64,000 nt of DNA from positions 496,001-560,000 of the forward strand of contig CAWIMW010000002.1 in assembly GCA_963837365.1 (NCBI GenBank), given 5' to 3'. A program made the translations under genes and the position numbers. Under the pieces are notes generated by a model. That model worked only from the letters and a program-made list of their open reading frames with translations. It did no database searches and had not been told where the DNA came from. Source of the stretch: CAWBXL01 sp963837365 (GTDB lineage Bacteria; Acidobacteriota; Terriglobia; Terriglobales; Acidobacteriaceae). Below, in pieces: positions 19,527-29,142 of the stretch; the first letter of the stretch is position 1, and each line of letters opens with the position of its first letter.

Positions 19527-20000
19527 ATGGCAATCTTGCGTTACTTCATGTGGCTGTCGCTCATCGTATGGTTAGGTGGGATCATTTTCTTTGCCGCCGT
19601 CCTTGCGCCCACAGTGTTCTCAGTTCTTCCCACACGCCATCTCGCTGGCAATGTGGTCAACCGCTCGCTGCACGTTCTGCATTGGATGGGGATCGTCTCC
19701 AGCCTGGTGTTCCTCGTAAGCTCCCTCCTCTACTACCGCTTCAGCAGTGGAACTGCACATTTATTCGCCGCGCGCCACATCCTGCTGTGCCTCATGTTGT
19801 TGCTCACCCTGATCTCGCAGTTCGGGATTTCTCCAAAGATGGCGGCGTTACGGTCTTCCATGGGTGATATTGATACGGTTTCGGTAACTGACCCTGCGCG
19901 CATCGCATTCAACTCACTGCATGTCTGGTCAACCAGGCTGGAAGGCGGGGTATTGCTATTGGGGCTGGTGGTCGTATATCTCACCTCGAAAAATTCCTGA
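19527..20000 (+). CDS. DUF4149 domain membrane protein
   Basis: A 157-aa four-helix membrane protein with the DUF4149 pattern: WLSLIVWLGGIIFFAAVLAPTVF in helix I, HWMGIVSSLVFLVSSLLYY in helix II, ILLCLMLLLTLISQFGISPKM in helix III, then FNSLHVWSTRLEGGVLLLGLVVVYL. Function unknown; relatives are often annotated as putative heme or copper-related membrane proteins without evidence. It is the first of a plus-strand run with ychF. Confidence 0.85.
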   Translation: MAILRYFMWLSLIVWLGGIIFFAAVLAPTVFSVLPTRHLAGNVVNRSLHVLHWMGIVSSLVFLVSSLLYYRFSSGTAHLFAARHILLCLMLLLTLISQFGISPKMAALRSSMGDIDTVSVTDPARIAFNSLHVWSTRLEGGVLLLGLVVVYLTSKNS

Positions 20001-20093
20001 GCGCGATTTTGCTTCCCAAGGGTTCGCGCGTATCCGCCAATTCATTTATCCTGTTCAGCTAAAAGCTAGGAGCTAAGAGCTAGAAGCTTTCTT

Positions 20094-21179
20094 ATGAAAA
20101 CTGGCATTATTGGTCTGCCGCAAGTAGGCAAGACGTCCCTGTTTCGCATTCTTACCAAGGCCCACCTTTCAGGACACGCAATTGCCAACCCGCGTGAAGC
20201 CCACGTGGGCGTGGCCAAAGTTCCCGACGAGCGGCTCGACCGCCTAGCCGATCTGTATCACCCCCAAAAACTCACCCACGCCTCGGTGGAATACGTGGAT
20301 GTGGGCGCGATTGGCCAGGAAGCATTAAAAGAAAGCGGCTACATCGGCCATTTACGCAACGTAGATGCACTGGCTCACGTAGTCCGCGCCTTTGACGATG
20401 ATTCCATCCCCCACGTTGGCCCGGTTGATCCCTTACGCGACATCAAGAACGTCGAGTTCGACCTTATGGTCAGCGATTTGGGACAAATTGAAAAACGTCA
20501 GGAGCGTCTGGAAAAAGATTTGAAGAAGATGCGCTCGCCGGAACTGGAAAAGGAATTCGAATTGATCAAGCGGGCCAAGGCCTGTCTGGAAGCGGAAAAG
20601 CCGCTGCGCGAACTGGAAATGACCCCCGAAGACAAAAAACGCCTGCGCGGCTTCATGTTTTTGAGTGAGAAACCAATTTTGTATGTGCTGAACGTCAGCG
20701 AGAGCACCGACCTGGGCAACGACCTCAACCATGCTGTTTCCAAATATAAGTTGGAAGAAGTGGCATCGCGCCCCAACTCCGGAGCCACAGCAATTTGCGG
20801 CAAAGTCGAGGCGGAACTTGCTGAAATGAGCGATGCCGACGCCGCGGAATTTCTCTCCAGCTATGGCCTCAAAGAAAGCGGCTTGTCCCGTTTGATCCGC
20901 ACTACCTATCACCTGCTCGGCATGATTTCCTTTTTTACCGCGGGAGAAGATGAGTGCCGCGCCTGGACCATCCCTGTGAACACGCGTGCCCAGGAAGGCG
21001 CCGGAGCCATTCACTCCGATCTGCAAAAGCATTTTATTCGCGCCGAAACCATCCGCTGGGACCAGCTTCTGGAAGCCGGTTCTGAAGCCAACGCCCGCGC
21101 TAAGGGCACCTTACGACTTGAGGGCAAGGACTACATTGTGCAGGATGGGGATGTGATGCACATACGGCATTCGGGGTAG
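20094..21179 (+). CDS. ychF: Redox-responsive ATPase/GTPase YchF (OLA1 family)
   Basis: Universally conserved P-loop NTPase of the Obg superfamily. MKTGIIGLPQVGKTSLFRIL carries the Walker A motif; YVDVGAIGQEALKESGYIG is the switch II region; LYVLNVSES replaces NKxD as in YchF, which prefers ATP. The C-terminal TGS domain is present (ARAKGTLRLEGKDYIVQDGDVMHI). 361 aa is standard. Upstream, 20060-20091 is an orphan arm of AGCTAGGAGCTAAG-type words. Confidence 0.96.
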   Translation: MKTGIIGLPQVGKTSLFRILTKAHLSGHAIANPREAHVGVAKVPDERLDRLADLYHPQKLTHASVEYVDVGAIGQEALKESGYIGHLRNVDALAHVVRAFDDDSIPHVGPVDPLRDIKNVEFDLMVSDLGQIEKRQERLEKDLKKMRSPELEKEFELIKRAKACLEAEKPLRELEMTPEDKKRLRGFMFLSEKPILYVLNVSESTDLGNDLNHAVSKYKLEEVASRPNSGATAICGKVEAELAEMSDADAAEFLSSYGLKESGLSRLIRTTYHLLGMISFFTAGEDECRAWTIPVNTRAQEGAGAIHSDLQKHFIRAETIRWDQLLEAGSEANARAKGTLRLEGKDYIVQDGDVMHIRHSG

Positions 21180-21193
21180 GCAAATCAGTTCGA

Positions 21194-21675
21194 AGTTCTT
21201 GGTTCTCGGTTCTCAGATGTTCATTCGTCACAGACAGGTCTTCCTGGCTTCTGAAATAGTCGCTTCCGGAGGCTGTATGGGACAGTCTTATCGAGAACTC
21301 ATTGCCTGGCAAAAGGCCATGGATTTAGTAATGGATATCTACAAAGCACGCAAACTATTTCCACGAGATGAAGTGTACGGACTGGCGGCGCAACTCAGGC
21401 GGGCCGCAGTTGCCATTCCTGCGCAACATTGCTGAAGGTCAGGCCCGATACTCCGCTGCTGAATTTCATCATTTCTTGGGGAGCGCGCGCGGCTCACTGG
21501 TCGAAGTAGAAACGGAAATCATGATCGCGCAAAACCTGGAATACTTAGAGCGCTAGAGCAAGCTCAGAAATCTACTTGGCCAAAGCGTCCGAACTAGGCA
21601 AAATTCTGAACGGACTTGGCTGCCGCCATCCGTCCCGCTGCCTAACTGAGAACAGAGAACCGGGAACTGAGAACT
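21194..21675. mobile_element. Inverted-repeat element carrying an S23-like gene (copy 2)
   Basis: Arms at 21194-21214 and 21655-21675 are inverted copies with 18 of 21 positions identical, made of GTTCTC-type words. They enclose a frameshifted S23-like gene, as the arms at 9511 and 9993 enclose an intact one. The arm sequence differs from copy 1, so the conserved feature is the architecture (low-complexity inverted repeat around one S23 gene), not the primary sequence. Confidence 0.6.
21277..21640 (+). pseudogene. S23-like four-helix-bundle gene, frameshifted
   Basis: Starts MGQSYRELIAWQKAMDLVMD and continues to YGLAAQLRRAAVAIPAQHC*. The expected continuation NIAEGQARYSAAEFHHFLGSARGSLVEVETEIMIAQNLEYLE is in another frame, with a third-frame tail (YLAKASELGKILNGL). 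Two indels therefore break it. It is a paralogue of the gene at 9583, about 12 kb away. Confidence 0.85.
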
Positions 21676-21693
21676 GATATCATCCTCCGTCAC

Positions 21694-22425
21694 ATGCACC
21701 CGATTCTCTTAAGCATCCTGCTGGGTCTGACTGCCGCCGCCGCCAATGTCTTCGGCGGGGCCATCATCGTCCAGAAACGCTGGGAGCGTGCCTATCTTAA
21801 ATACTTCGTCGCCTTGGGCGCGGGATTCATGCTGGCAACCGCAATTGTTGAGCTATTCCCTGCCAGCCTGCAATTGCAAGGCAAGAACGCGGCATTTCTG
21901 GTCTTAGTCGGCTATCTGATCATTCATTTTTTTGAACACACTGTTACCCCGCACTTCCATTTCGGTGAAGAGACCCATGCCGACGAGTTCGTTCACTCCC
22001 ACACCGGATATTCCATCTTAATCGGCCTGCTCATCCACACTTTTTTCGATGGCATCGCCATCGCTTCCGGCTTCATCGTCTCCAATTGGCTGGGCTGGAT
22101 TGTCTTTCTGGCGGTGTTCCTGCACAAAATCCCCGAGGGTTTCACCGTGGCCTCGGTCATGCTCGCGGGGGGACAAAGCCGGGGCGTTGCCTGGGGAGCA
22201 TCGGCTCTGTTAGGTGCGGCAACTTTGGCAGGAGTGTTGACCATGGCTCTGTTCCGCCATCAAGTCGCCTATGGGCTGCCGCTGTCCGCTGGCGTCACCA
22301 TCTACGTAGCCGCCTCCGACCTGATGCCCGAAGTCAACAAGGAACCCGGAGTTCGCATGGCGCTGGTGGTTTTTCTGGGCGTCGGGCTGCTGTTTCTGCT
22401 CGACCATCTGACCCACGTTCACTAA
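21694..22425 (+). CDS. ZIP family metal transporter
   Basis: A 243-aa transporter that imports or exports divalent metals. Eight hydrophobic segments; helix IV has HTFFDGIAIASGF and helix V VFLHKIPEGFTVASVML, the paired HNxxD/HExxE-like motifs that form the binuclear metal site in ZIP proteins. A His-rich cytoplasmic loop (HTVTPHFHFGEETHADEFVHSH) lies between helices III and IV. Ends one base before the convergent VWFA gene. Confidence 0.93.
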   Translation: MHPILLSILLGLTAAAANVFGGAIIVQKRWERAYLKYFVALGAGFMLATAIVELFPASLQLQGKNAAFLVLVGYLIIHFFEHTVTPHFHFGEETHADEFVHSHTGYSILIGLLIHTFFDGIAIASGFIVSNWLGWIVFLAVFLHKIPEGFTVASVMLAGGQSRGVAWGASALLGAATLAGVLTMALFRHQVAYGLPLSAGVTIYVAASDLMPEVNKEPGVRMALVVFLGVGLLFLLDHLTHVH

Positions 22426-23610
22426 CTACTCGACCACATTCTTCGCGACATAACCTTCGCGGGTAATGATCTGGTACTTCACATCCTTACCCTTCTGATC
22501 ACGCACCTTTAGCGGTCCGCCATCCGGAGCCACAACCTCAACCTTCAGCTTGCGGTAGCTGCCATCCTGTTTCGAGTTGGTGGGGCGGTAGGCAATGTTG
22601 TACTGGTTCCGTACATCGCCGAGGATGTCGTGGAAGATTTCCGGAAATTCTGCTTCGAACCGCGGGAAGTACGCTCGACCGCCTGTGAGCTTGGCGAAAG
22701 TGTTCAGCTCATTGTCGGCCTGGAGATAGTCAATGCTCGACATTCCATAGCTGGCCATACCATGCGATTGTCCCGTACAACCGTGGGTCTCGCAATAGGT
22801 CCGCAGGTACCATCCAATGCTCACCGGAAAAATCGTCACGTCGTGTGTGGCCTTGATCTTCTTTGTGATCTGATCAAGATTGAGCTTGCTGAAGGTATCG
22901 ATTCCCGTGGTTACCAAAATGATGTATTTATGGCCTTCAATGCGATCAACTCTGTCGAGACTGTCATATAGGGCGTCAAACAAGTTGGTCTCTGAGAAGC
23001 CAGGGATACGCATGCTATTGATCGCGCCGCGTATGGCATTCTTGTCCTGCGTGAAATCGACGAGAATCTCGGGTTTGATGTCATAGGAAACAACAGCGAC
23101 CCAATCCTCCTTCTTTAGCCCGCTGGCAAAAGCATACGATGCTTCAAGCATTTCATTGATCATGAAATAGTTGGTTGAAGCAAACTCCACCAGCAGCACT
23201 GCCGTAATCGGCGCCTCCGATTGCCCGAAATTACTGATGGTCTGTGGCGTGCCATCCTCAAATATCTTGAAGTTGTCTTTTTTCAACCCATTAATGAACT
23301 GCCCGTCTTTGGTGGTGACCATAACATCCACATTCACCAAAGGCACATTCACCCGGATCGAGTAATCCGGCATGCCTTCAATCTTCTTGGGTCTTTCCGG
23401 CGGCGGAGGCGGCGGCTCTTCTTTCTTCTTAGGGATCGCATAAGGCCCCACATCGGTTTGCGGCCCCCCCGCTTCCGGAGGCGCCTCCTGCTGTGGCTTA
23501 GCGCTGTCAGAGGAGGAGTTTTGTCCCAGTGCTATGACTCCACAAAGCGCTAACAGCAGGCAAATTAAAGAGATACGGGACAACCAACGCACATGAGAAT
23601 CGCTGTTCAA
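22426..23610 (-). CDS. VWFA-related acidobacterial protein (TIGR03436 type)
   Basis: A secreted or membrane-attached von Willebrand factor A-like protein of the type expanded in Acidobacteria. A hydrophobic leader (ISLICLLLALCGVIALGQ) precedes a proline-rich linker (EEPPPPPPERPKK), then the domain: SIRVNVPLVNVDVMVTTKDGQFINGLKKDNF-type strand, VLLVEFASTN at the MIDAS position (not DxSxS) and YIILVTTGIDT. The start at TTG follows GAGGAG by six bases; a GTG five codons upstream is possible. Function unknown. Converges with the ZIP gene. Confidence 0.9.
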   Translation of the reverse strand: MNSDSHVRWLSRISLICLLLALCGVIALGQNSSSDSAKPQQEAPPEAGGPQTDVGPYAIPKKKEEPPPPPPERPKKIEGMPDYSIRVNVPLVNVDVMVTTKDGQFINGLKKDNFKIFEDGTPQTISNFGQSEAPITAVLLVEFASTNYFMINEMLEASYAFASGLKKEDWVAVVSYDIKPEILVDFTQDKNAIRGAINSMRIPGFSETNLFDALYDSLDRVDRIEGHKYIILVTTGIDTFSKLNLDQITKKIKATHDVTIFPVSIGWYLRTYCETHGCTGQSHGMASYGMSSIDYLQADNELNTFAKLTGGRAYFPRFEAEFPEIFHDILGDVRNQYNIAYRPTNSKQDGSYRKLKVEVVAPDGGPLKVRDQKGKDVKYQIITREGYVAKNVVE

Positions 23611-23763
23611 GATGGAACTCCTCACTCAAACCCTATGCTAGTATAGACGCAGAACTTCGTGATTGGGATGTTTTGCTCGGCTCAGGCCGCTCCCCCTTCT
23701 CCTGGCGAATCCCGTACGTAACGCGAAGTGATGTGGACCATAGGTCCCCGGGGATATTCTTAA

Positions 23764-25533
23764 ATGAGACGTGCAGTTCTCCTGTCGGCGGTTTTCTGTT
23801 TTTTTTCTCTTCCATTCATCGCGCAAGCGAAGCCGGTTGAAACCATTCCTGTAGACCAGATTCGTCCTGGCATGCACGGGGTGGCCTATACGGTATTTCA
23901 AGGCACAAAACCGGAGCCGATGGATCTCGAGGTGCTCGGCATCCTGAAAAATGCCAATGGCCCCAAAAGCGACATCATCCTGATCCGTCTCATAGGCGAA
24001 AAGGTTGAATACACGGGTGTAGTCGCCGGCATGAGCGGCAGTCCGGTTTATATCGACGGCAAACTGGCAGGCGCGCTGGCCTTTCGCATCGGAACATTTT
24101 CCAAGGAACCGATTGCTGGCGTCACTCCGATCAGAGACATGCTGGAGATCAACGCCCTGGATCAGACTGCAACGGATGCCGCTGTAGCCGCGAAGTCAAT
24201 CGCACCCAGCAAGACTGCGTCTCCTGGAGTTTCCAGCGGGCTGGAAAATCTCGCGAACTATTTGCAGCCGATTGAAGCCCCGCTGGTGTTCAGCGGATTT
24301 TCCGAGTATGCCCTTCAGCAATTTGCCCCTCAATTTGCGGACCTAGGAATTGTTCCCGTGATGGGTACCGGCTCTGTCAGCGATATCAAGCAGCCCGAGC
24401 CACTCGAGCCCGGCTCTGCGGTCAGCGCCATCCTCGCGCGCGGCGACATGGACATTGCCGCCACCTGCACCGTGACCTACATCGATGCCGACCACTTGCT
24501 GGCCTGCGGGCATCCTCTCTTGCAGTTTGGCCAGATCGCATTGCCCATGACCAAGGCGCAAGTCTTGGCCACGCTCCCTTCCCCGCTGAACGCTTTCAAG
24601 ATCGTGAATGCCACCGAACCCGTCGGCGCATTTGTGCAGGACCGTCATACCGGCATCATGGGCGAGTTCAACAAGCAACCGGACATGATCCCGGTCACGC
24701 TGAACATTCACGGCGGCCCGGTAGAAAAACAGTTTCATTACGAAGTTCTGAACAACCCGCGACTGAGCCCGCTCGCCCTGATGGTTACTTTATTCAACGC
24801 CCTGCATGGCACCAATGAATACGGCGAAGAAATCACCTACAAGATGAACGGTGAAATTTCAGTACAGGGTTATCCCAACGTGAAATTGCAGAACATGTTT
24901 GCCCCAACCGATGGAGGGCAGCCGGCCGCTGTCATGGCAGCATTATCACTCGGCGACCGTTTCGGCCGTATCTATGACAATGCCTATGCCACGCCGCATA
25001 TCAACGGCGTGCAAATTGACTTCGATGTTGTCCGCGAACGTCGCTGGGCCCGCATGGAAACTGCGCGTACGGATTTGACTGAAGCGCGGCCGGGACAGGA
25101 AATCACGATTGAGACCGTGCTCCGTCGCTATCGTGGCGAGAATATCGTGTGCCAAATTCCCATACGGATTCCTACATCCGCGCCCAAAGGACCGCTTCGC
25201 ATTCTGGTGAGTGACGGCGAAACTCTCGACCGCCTGCGCCAGTCTGTTCCATCACTTGGCGGCAGGTTGGATTTGGCTTCCACCATCGCATGGCTGAACA
25301 AGCAGCACAGTAATAACCGGGTCTATGTGTCGTTGCTGCAAGCAGAGCCGGAAGCCATGATCGCCGATAAAGTCATGCCTTCCCTTCCGTTGTCGGTCAT
25401 GAATGTCATGGAGGGAATGCGCGGCACGCAAGAGATGGTAGTCCAGGCTGAATCATCGGTGAATGAAGCCGAAACCGCACCACTCGACTACATGGTTTCT
25501 GGAGCGCATGTTCTGACCATCAATATCAAATGA
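23764..25533 (+). CDS. SpoIVB-type S55 peptidase domain protein
   Basis: A 589-aa exported protein. After a signal peptide (LLSAVFCFFSLPFIAQA), residues 25-250 form the S55 domain: VDQIRPGMHGVAYTVFQG, then VAGMSGSPVYIDGKLAGAL with the catalytic Ser, and CGHPLLQFGQIALPM with its conserved His. The remaining 330 residues are beta-rich and unassigned. S55 peptidases are best known from Bacillus sporulation (SpoIVB); in this phylum without spores the role is unknown. It is followed in the same direction by a beta-propeller gene. Confidence 0.9.
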   Translation: MRRAVLLSAVFCFFSLPFIAQAKPVETIPVDQIRPGMHGVAYTVFQGTKPEPMDLEVLGILKNANGPKSDIILIRLIGEKVEYTGVVAGMSGSPVYIDGKLAGALAFRIGTFSKEPIAGVTPIRDMLEINALDQTATDAAVAAKSIAPSKTASPGVSSGLENLANYLQPIEAPLVFSGFSEYALQQFAPQFADLGIVPVMGTGSVSDIKQPEPLEPGSAVSAILARGDMDIAATCTVTYIDADHLLACGHPLLQFGQIALPMTKAQVLATLPSPLNAFKIVNATEPVGAFVQDRHTGIMGEFNKQPDMIPVTLNIHGGPVEKQFHYEVLNNPRLSPLALMVTLFNALHGTNEYGEEITYKMNGEISVQGYPNVKLQNMFAPTDGGQPAAVMAALSLGDRFGRIYDNAYATPHINGVQIDFDVVRERRWARMETARTDLTEARPGQEITIETVLRRYRGENIVCQIPIRIPTSAPKGPLRILVSDGETLDRLRQSVPSLGGRLDLASTIAWLNKQHSNNRVYVSLLQAEPEAMIADKVMPSLPLSVMNVMEGMRGTQEMVVQAESSVNEAETAPLDYMVSGAHVLTINIK

Positions 25534-25547
25534 AAAATGATGTGTGG

Positions 25548-25567
25548 AGCGGGCACTCCTGCCCGCT
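25548..25567. repeat. GC hairpin repeat of the TGTGGAG-GCGGGCA family
   Basis: AGCGGGCA-CTCC-TGCCCGCT, a perfect 8-bp stem preceded by TGTGG. The same unit occurs at 58477-58496 (CGCGGGCA-CTCC-TGCCCGCG) and in variant form at 48616-48634 and near 29953. It sits 15 bases after the S55 stop codon. Confidence 0.7.
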
Positions 25568-25619
25568 GTTCTGTCTGCGTGATAGTCTGATTTTCATCTC
25601 CATGACGAGGTAGAACCTT

Positions 25620-27854
25620 TTGCAAGTCCGCCCAAACCGCCTGTTCGCCCTGTTGCTCGTGACATTGTGTTCGATCCTGGGGTTCGCCGAAGGCACTCGC
25701 ACCTGGGAGCAATCCAAATTTGAAGAGTTCAGTAAGGGAACAGCCAACGGAGTCGCCATTCGCAGTTCTGGCGCCCTGGAACTTGCTCCCTCCTTCAAAG
25801 CCATCGCGACAACTCCGTCTACCTACATTTGGGCCATCGCTTCCGACAAAGCAGGCAATGTTTACGCAGCCACTGGATCGCCTGCCAGAATCTATCGCAT
25901 CACCCCGGATGGGCAATCCACCGTAATCTTTGAACCGCAGGAATTACAGGTGCAGGCGCTGGTTGTGGACAAAAATGGGGTCATATTCGCGGCAACCAAT
26001 CCGGACGGCAAGGTTTATCGCATTGAACACAACCCGGCAAAGTCAGCCACCGCGAAAGATAAGTCCAGTATCGATCCCAGTTGGAGTTCCTCCGTTTATT
26101 TCGACCCCGGCACCAAATACATCTGGGACCTGGAACTCGATGACAGCGGAACGTTATTCATCGCTACAGGCGATACCGGCGAAATATTCCGCGTTACTTC
26201 CAAGGGAGAACATTCGGTTTTCTTCAAGAGTGACGAAGCTCACATACGGGTTCTGGCGCGCGATTCCAAGGGAAATCTGATCGCCGGCTCGGACGGCAGC
26301 GGGTTGGTTTACCGCATTTCTCCCAGTGGCGAGGCCTTCGTGCTGTATAGCGCCGCCAAGAAGGAGATTACGGCGCTCGCCATCGACCCCGCGGGAAACA
26401 TTTATGCCGCGGGAGTAGGTGAAAAACGGGCTACAACCAGGCCGCAGATTTTTCCGGCAACGCCCGTACCCATGGCGCCGGCGCCCATTCCAGTGCCGGG
26501 ACAAACCCCACCCACGATCAACATTGCGCCTACCGCCCTACTGCCGCGTGGTTTGAGCGCTCCCATCCCCGGATTGACCGCAACCGGCGGCTCCGAGATC
26601 TACCGCATCACGGCCGACGGCACTCCGACACAGGTTTGGAGCTCACGCGAAGACCTGGTGTACGCGCTTGCCTTCGATGCCAGGGGCACACTGCTGGCTG
26701 GAACCGGGAATCAAGGGCACATCTATGCAATCGGCGGCACTGACGAGTTCACCGATCTGCTCCAGGCCAGCGCCACCCAAGTCACGGGCTTCGCCAAATC
26801 GGCCAATGGAGGTTTGTACACTTCCACCAGCAATCTGGGGAAAGTGTTCCTGCTTGGTGGTTCGCCGGAAACGGAAGGGACCTACGAGAGCGATGTTTTC
26901 GATGCGCATATTTTCTCCCGCTGGGGACGCGCCGAAACCCGCACCACGGGAAATGTTGAATTGTTCGCCCGCAGCGGCAATGTCGACAACCCCGATCGCA
27001 ATTGGAGTTCATGGACAAAGGTAGACTCACAAAAAGATCCACAGCTCAATGTTCCACTGGCGCGTTTTGTCCAGTGGAAAGCGGTACTGCACGCAGGCAA
27101 TCCAGCGCCAAAGCTGGACAGCGTGAAGCTGAACTATTTGTCGAGAAATGTGGCCCCTGACTTCGATGACGTCACCATACAACCCGGAGTCCGCTATCAG
27201 GCAATCCCTAAAGCTTCAACTGGGGACATCAGCATCTCCACCGGCGCTTCCGCGACCGTGCCGCAGATCAAGTTCGATCCGCCACCCATCACCCAGCACG
27301 ACTCCGATTCCATCGGCGTGAAATGGACCGTGCACGATGACAACGACGACCAGATGGTCTATTCGATTTATTACCGCGGCGACGGCGAAAAGCGCTGGTT
27401 ATTATTGAAGGACAACATCACCGACAAGTTCTACGCCTTTGACGCCTCGCTGTTGCCGGATGGCGGCTATACCTTGAAAATTGCGGCCTCGGATGCGCCC
27501 TCGCACTCTCCCGGGGATGCACTGACCACTGAAAAAGTAAGTGCTCGTTTTGAAGTGGACAGCACACCGCCGCTGGTGGAAGCCCTCAACGCGGAGGTTG
27601 AAGCCTCGCAGATTCACATTACCTTTCACGCGGCCGACAGTTTTTCACCCATTGATCATGCGGAATGTTCCGTGGATGCCGGAGATTGGCATTTCGTAGA
27701 ACCCGTGGGTCAACTCTCCGATTCGAAGACAGAAAACTACGATTTCAAACTTCCGGTTACGGGTAATGCTGCCGATGAACACGTGGTGGTTGTGCGCGTT
27801 TATGACCGCTACGACAATATGTCTTCGGCTAAGACCGTAATTCGGGAGAAGTAG
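25620..27854 (+). CDS. Secreted beta-propeller protein with C-terminal Ig-like region
   Basis: A 744-aa protein. TTG start with GAGG upstream; signal sequence LFALLLVTLCSILGFAEG. Residues 60-400 hold repeated blades (IWAIASDKAGNVYAATG, LVVDKNGVIFAATNPDGKVYRI, IWDLELDDSGTLFIATGDTGEIFRV, ALAIDPAGNIYAAG, ALAFDARGTLLAGTGNQGHIYAIGG), a WD40/NHL-like propeller. A later region (YESDVFDAHIFSRWG; DSVKLNYLSRNVAPDFDDV) and Ig/FN3-like strands end the protein. It probably has a binding rather than catalytic role. Shared direction with the S55 gene 86 bases upstream suggests co-transcription. Confidence 0.8.
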   Translation: MQVRPNRLFALLLVTLCSILGFAEGTRTWEQSKFEEFSKGTANGVAIRSSGALELAPSFKAIATTPSTYIWAIASDKAGNVYAATGSPARIYRITPDGQSTVIFEPQELQVQALVVDKNGVIFAATNPDGKVYRIEHNPAKSATAKDKSSIDPSWSSSVYFDPGTKYIWDLELDDSGTLFIATGDTGEIFRVTSKGEHSVFFKSDEAHIRVLARDSKGNLIAGSDGSGLVYRISPSGEAFVLYSAAKKEITALAIDPAGNIYAAGVGEKRATTRPQIFPATPVPMAPAPIPVPGQTPPTINIAPTALLPRGLSAPIPGLTATGGSEIYRITADGTPTQVWSSREDLVYALAFDARGTLLAGTGNQGHIYAIGGTDEFTDLLQASATQVTGFAKSANGGLYTSTSNLGKVFLLGGSPETEGTYESDVFDAHIFSRWGRAETRTTGNVELFARSGNVDNPDRNWSSWTKVDSQKDPQLNVPLARFVQWKAVLHAGNPAPKLDSVKLNYLSRNVAPDFDDVTIQPGVRYQAIPKASTGDISISTGASATVPQIKFDPPPITQHDSDSIGVKWTVHDDNDDQMVYSIYYRGDGEKRWLLLKDNITDKFYAFDASLLPDGGYTLKIAASDAPSHSPGDALTTEKVSARFEVDSTPPLVEALNAEVEASQIHITFHAADSFSPIDHAECSVDAGDWHFVEPVGQLSDSKTENYDFKLPVTGNAADEHVVVVRVYDRYDNMSSAKTVIREK

Positions 27855-29142
27855 TTTCAGGCGGGAGCACAACTTCCGGATCTGCAAAACTTTCGGCTCG
27901 TCTTAGTTCTGGAAACAACCACGCCCAGAGCGCGATCACAACAAGAGTTCCGATTCCACCCAACACCACTGCGCGCACCGTGCCAAGCCATTGTGCGGTA
28001 AATCCGGACTCGAATTCGCCAAACTCATTGGAAGCTCCGATAAAAAGCATGTCCACCGCATTCACCCGACCGCGCATTTCATCCGGCGTAGCCAGTTGTA
28101 CCAGCGTGGCGCGAATCACTACGCTGATCATATCGGCCGCGCCGGTGAGCAACAACGCAACCAATGACACCACCAGATTATGTGACAGCCCAAAAACAAT
28201 CGTGAACACACCGAAGCCGCCCACCGCCCACAACATGGTCACGCCCACCCGACGGCGTAGTGGGCGGTAGGCCAGCAGAATCGCCATTAGTCCCGCGCCC
28301 ACTCCCGGCGCGCTGCGTAGCAGTCCCAGTCCCCATGGGCCAGTCTTGAGAATCTCTTTCGCATACACCGGCAGCAACGCCACCGCCCCGCCCAACAACA
28401 CCGCAAACAGATCGAGCGAAATCGAACCCAGCACCAGCTTCTTCCGCCAGATATAGTGCAGGCCCGCGAGGACAGTCTTGGTCGACATCTCTTCCCGCGG
28501 ACGAACTTTGGGACGAAGCTTGATCTTGAAGAAAGAGAGCATTGCGATCACAGCCGATATCACGGCAACCGCGTACACCAGGCTGGGCCCGCGCGAGATT
28601 GCATACAGCACGCCGCCGATTGCGGGCCCCAGAATGGTTGCGGACTGGAATGCCGTGGAGTTCCAGGCGATCGCGTTGTGCAAATGCTCATCCGGCACCA
28701 ACTGCGGCAGGATGGCCCGGCTGGCCGGCCAATTAAGGGTGCGCACAATTCCCAACAAAATCAGGACTACATAAATTGGATGCACGGTGTGCGAGGCAAA
28801 AAAGGTAAGCAGCAGCAATAGCCCGCTGCAAGCCGCAAATCCGCCGTAGCAGATCAGCAGTATTCTGCGCCGGTCAAACCGGTCCGCCGCATGTCCAGCA
28901 ACCAGAAATAGAAATATTCCTGGGAGAAATTGCGCCAGCCCCACCAACCCCAGATCTAGTGGACGTTTCGTGATGTCATAGACTTGCCACCCCACCGCCA
29001 CCGACTGCATTTCCAGCGATGCCACAATAAAGAACCGCGCCAGCATGTAATACGAAAAACCGGGGTAGGTGAACGCTATTCTGCCATCGTGGACTGAGTC
29101 TTCGAGTTGGCCCAGGTTCGGAATACATCTACTTTGCCACAA
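27829..29142 (-). CDS. Major facilitator transporter (EntS-like)
   Basis: A 437-aa MFS exporter with 12 transmembrane helices. Helices and loops follow the MFS_3/EntS pattern, with AGHAADRFDRRRILLICYGG as the loop 2-3 motif and DEMRGRVNAVDMLFIGASNEFGEFESG in the second half. Closest analogues export siderophores or drugs; substrate unknown. The annotated start is a TTG and could be later. Its 3' end overlaps the propeller gene tail to tail by 26 bases. Confidence 0.9.
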   Translation of the reverse strand: MWQSRCIPNLGQLEDSVHDGRIAFTYPGFSYYMLARFFIVASLEMQSVAVGWQVYDITKRPLDLGLVGLAQFLPGIFLFLVAGHAADRFDRRRILLICYGGFAACSGLLLLLTFFASHTVHPIYVVLILLGIVRTLNWPASRAILPQLVPDEHLHNAIAWNSTAFQSATILGPAIGGVLYAISRGPSLVYAVAVISAVIAMLSFFKIKLRPKVRPREEMSTKTVLAGLHYIWRKKLVLGSISLDLFAVLLGGAVALLPVYAKEILKTGPWGLGLLRSAPGVGAGLMAILLAYRPLRRRVGVTMLWAVGGFGVFTIVFGLSHNLVVSLVALLLTGAADMISVVIRATLVQLATPDEMRGRVNAVDMLFIGASNEFGEFESGFTAQWLGTVRAVVLGGIGTLVVIALWAWLFPELRRAESFADPEVVLPPETTSPELRS

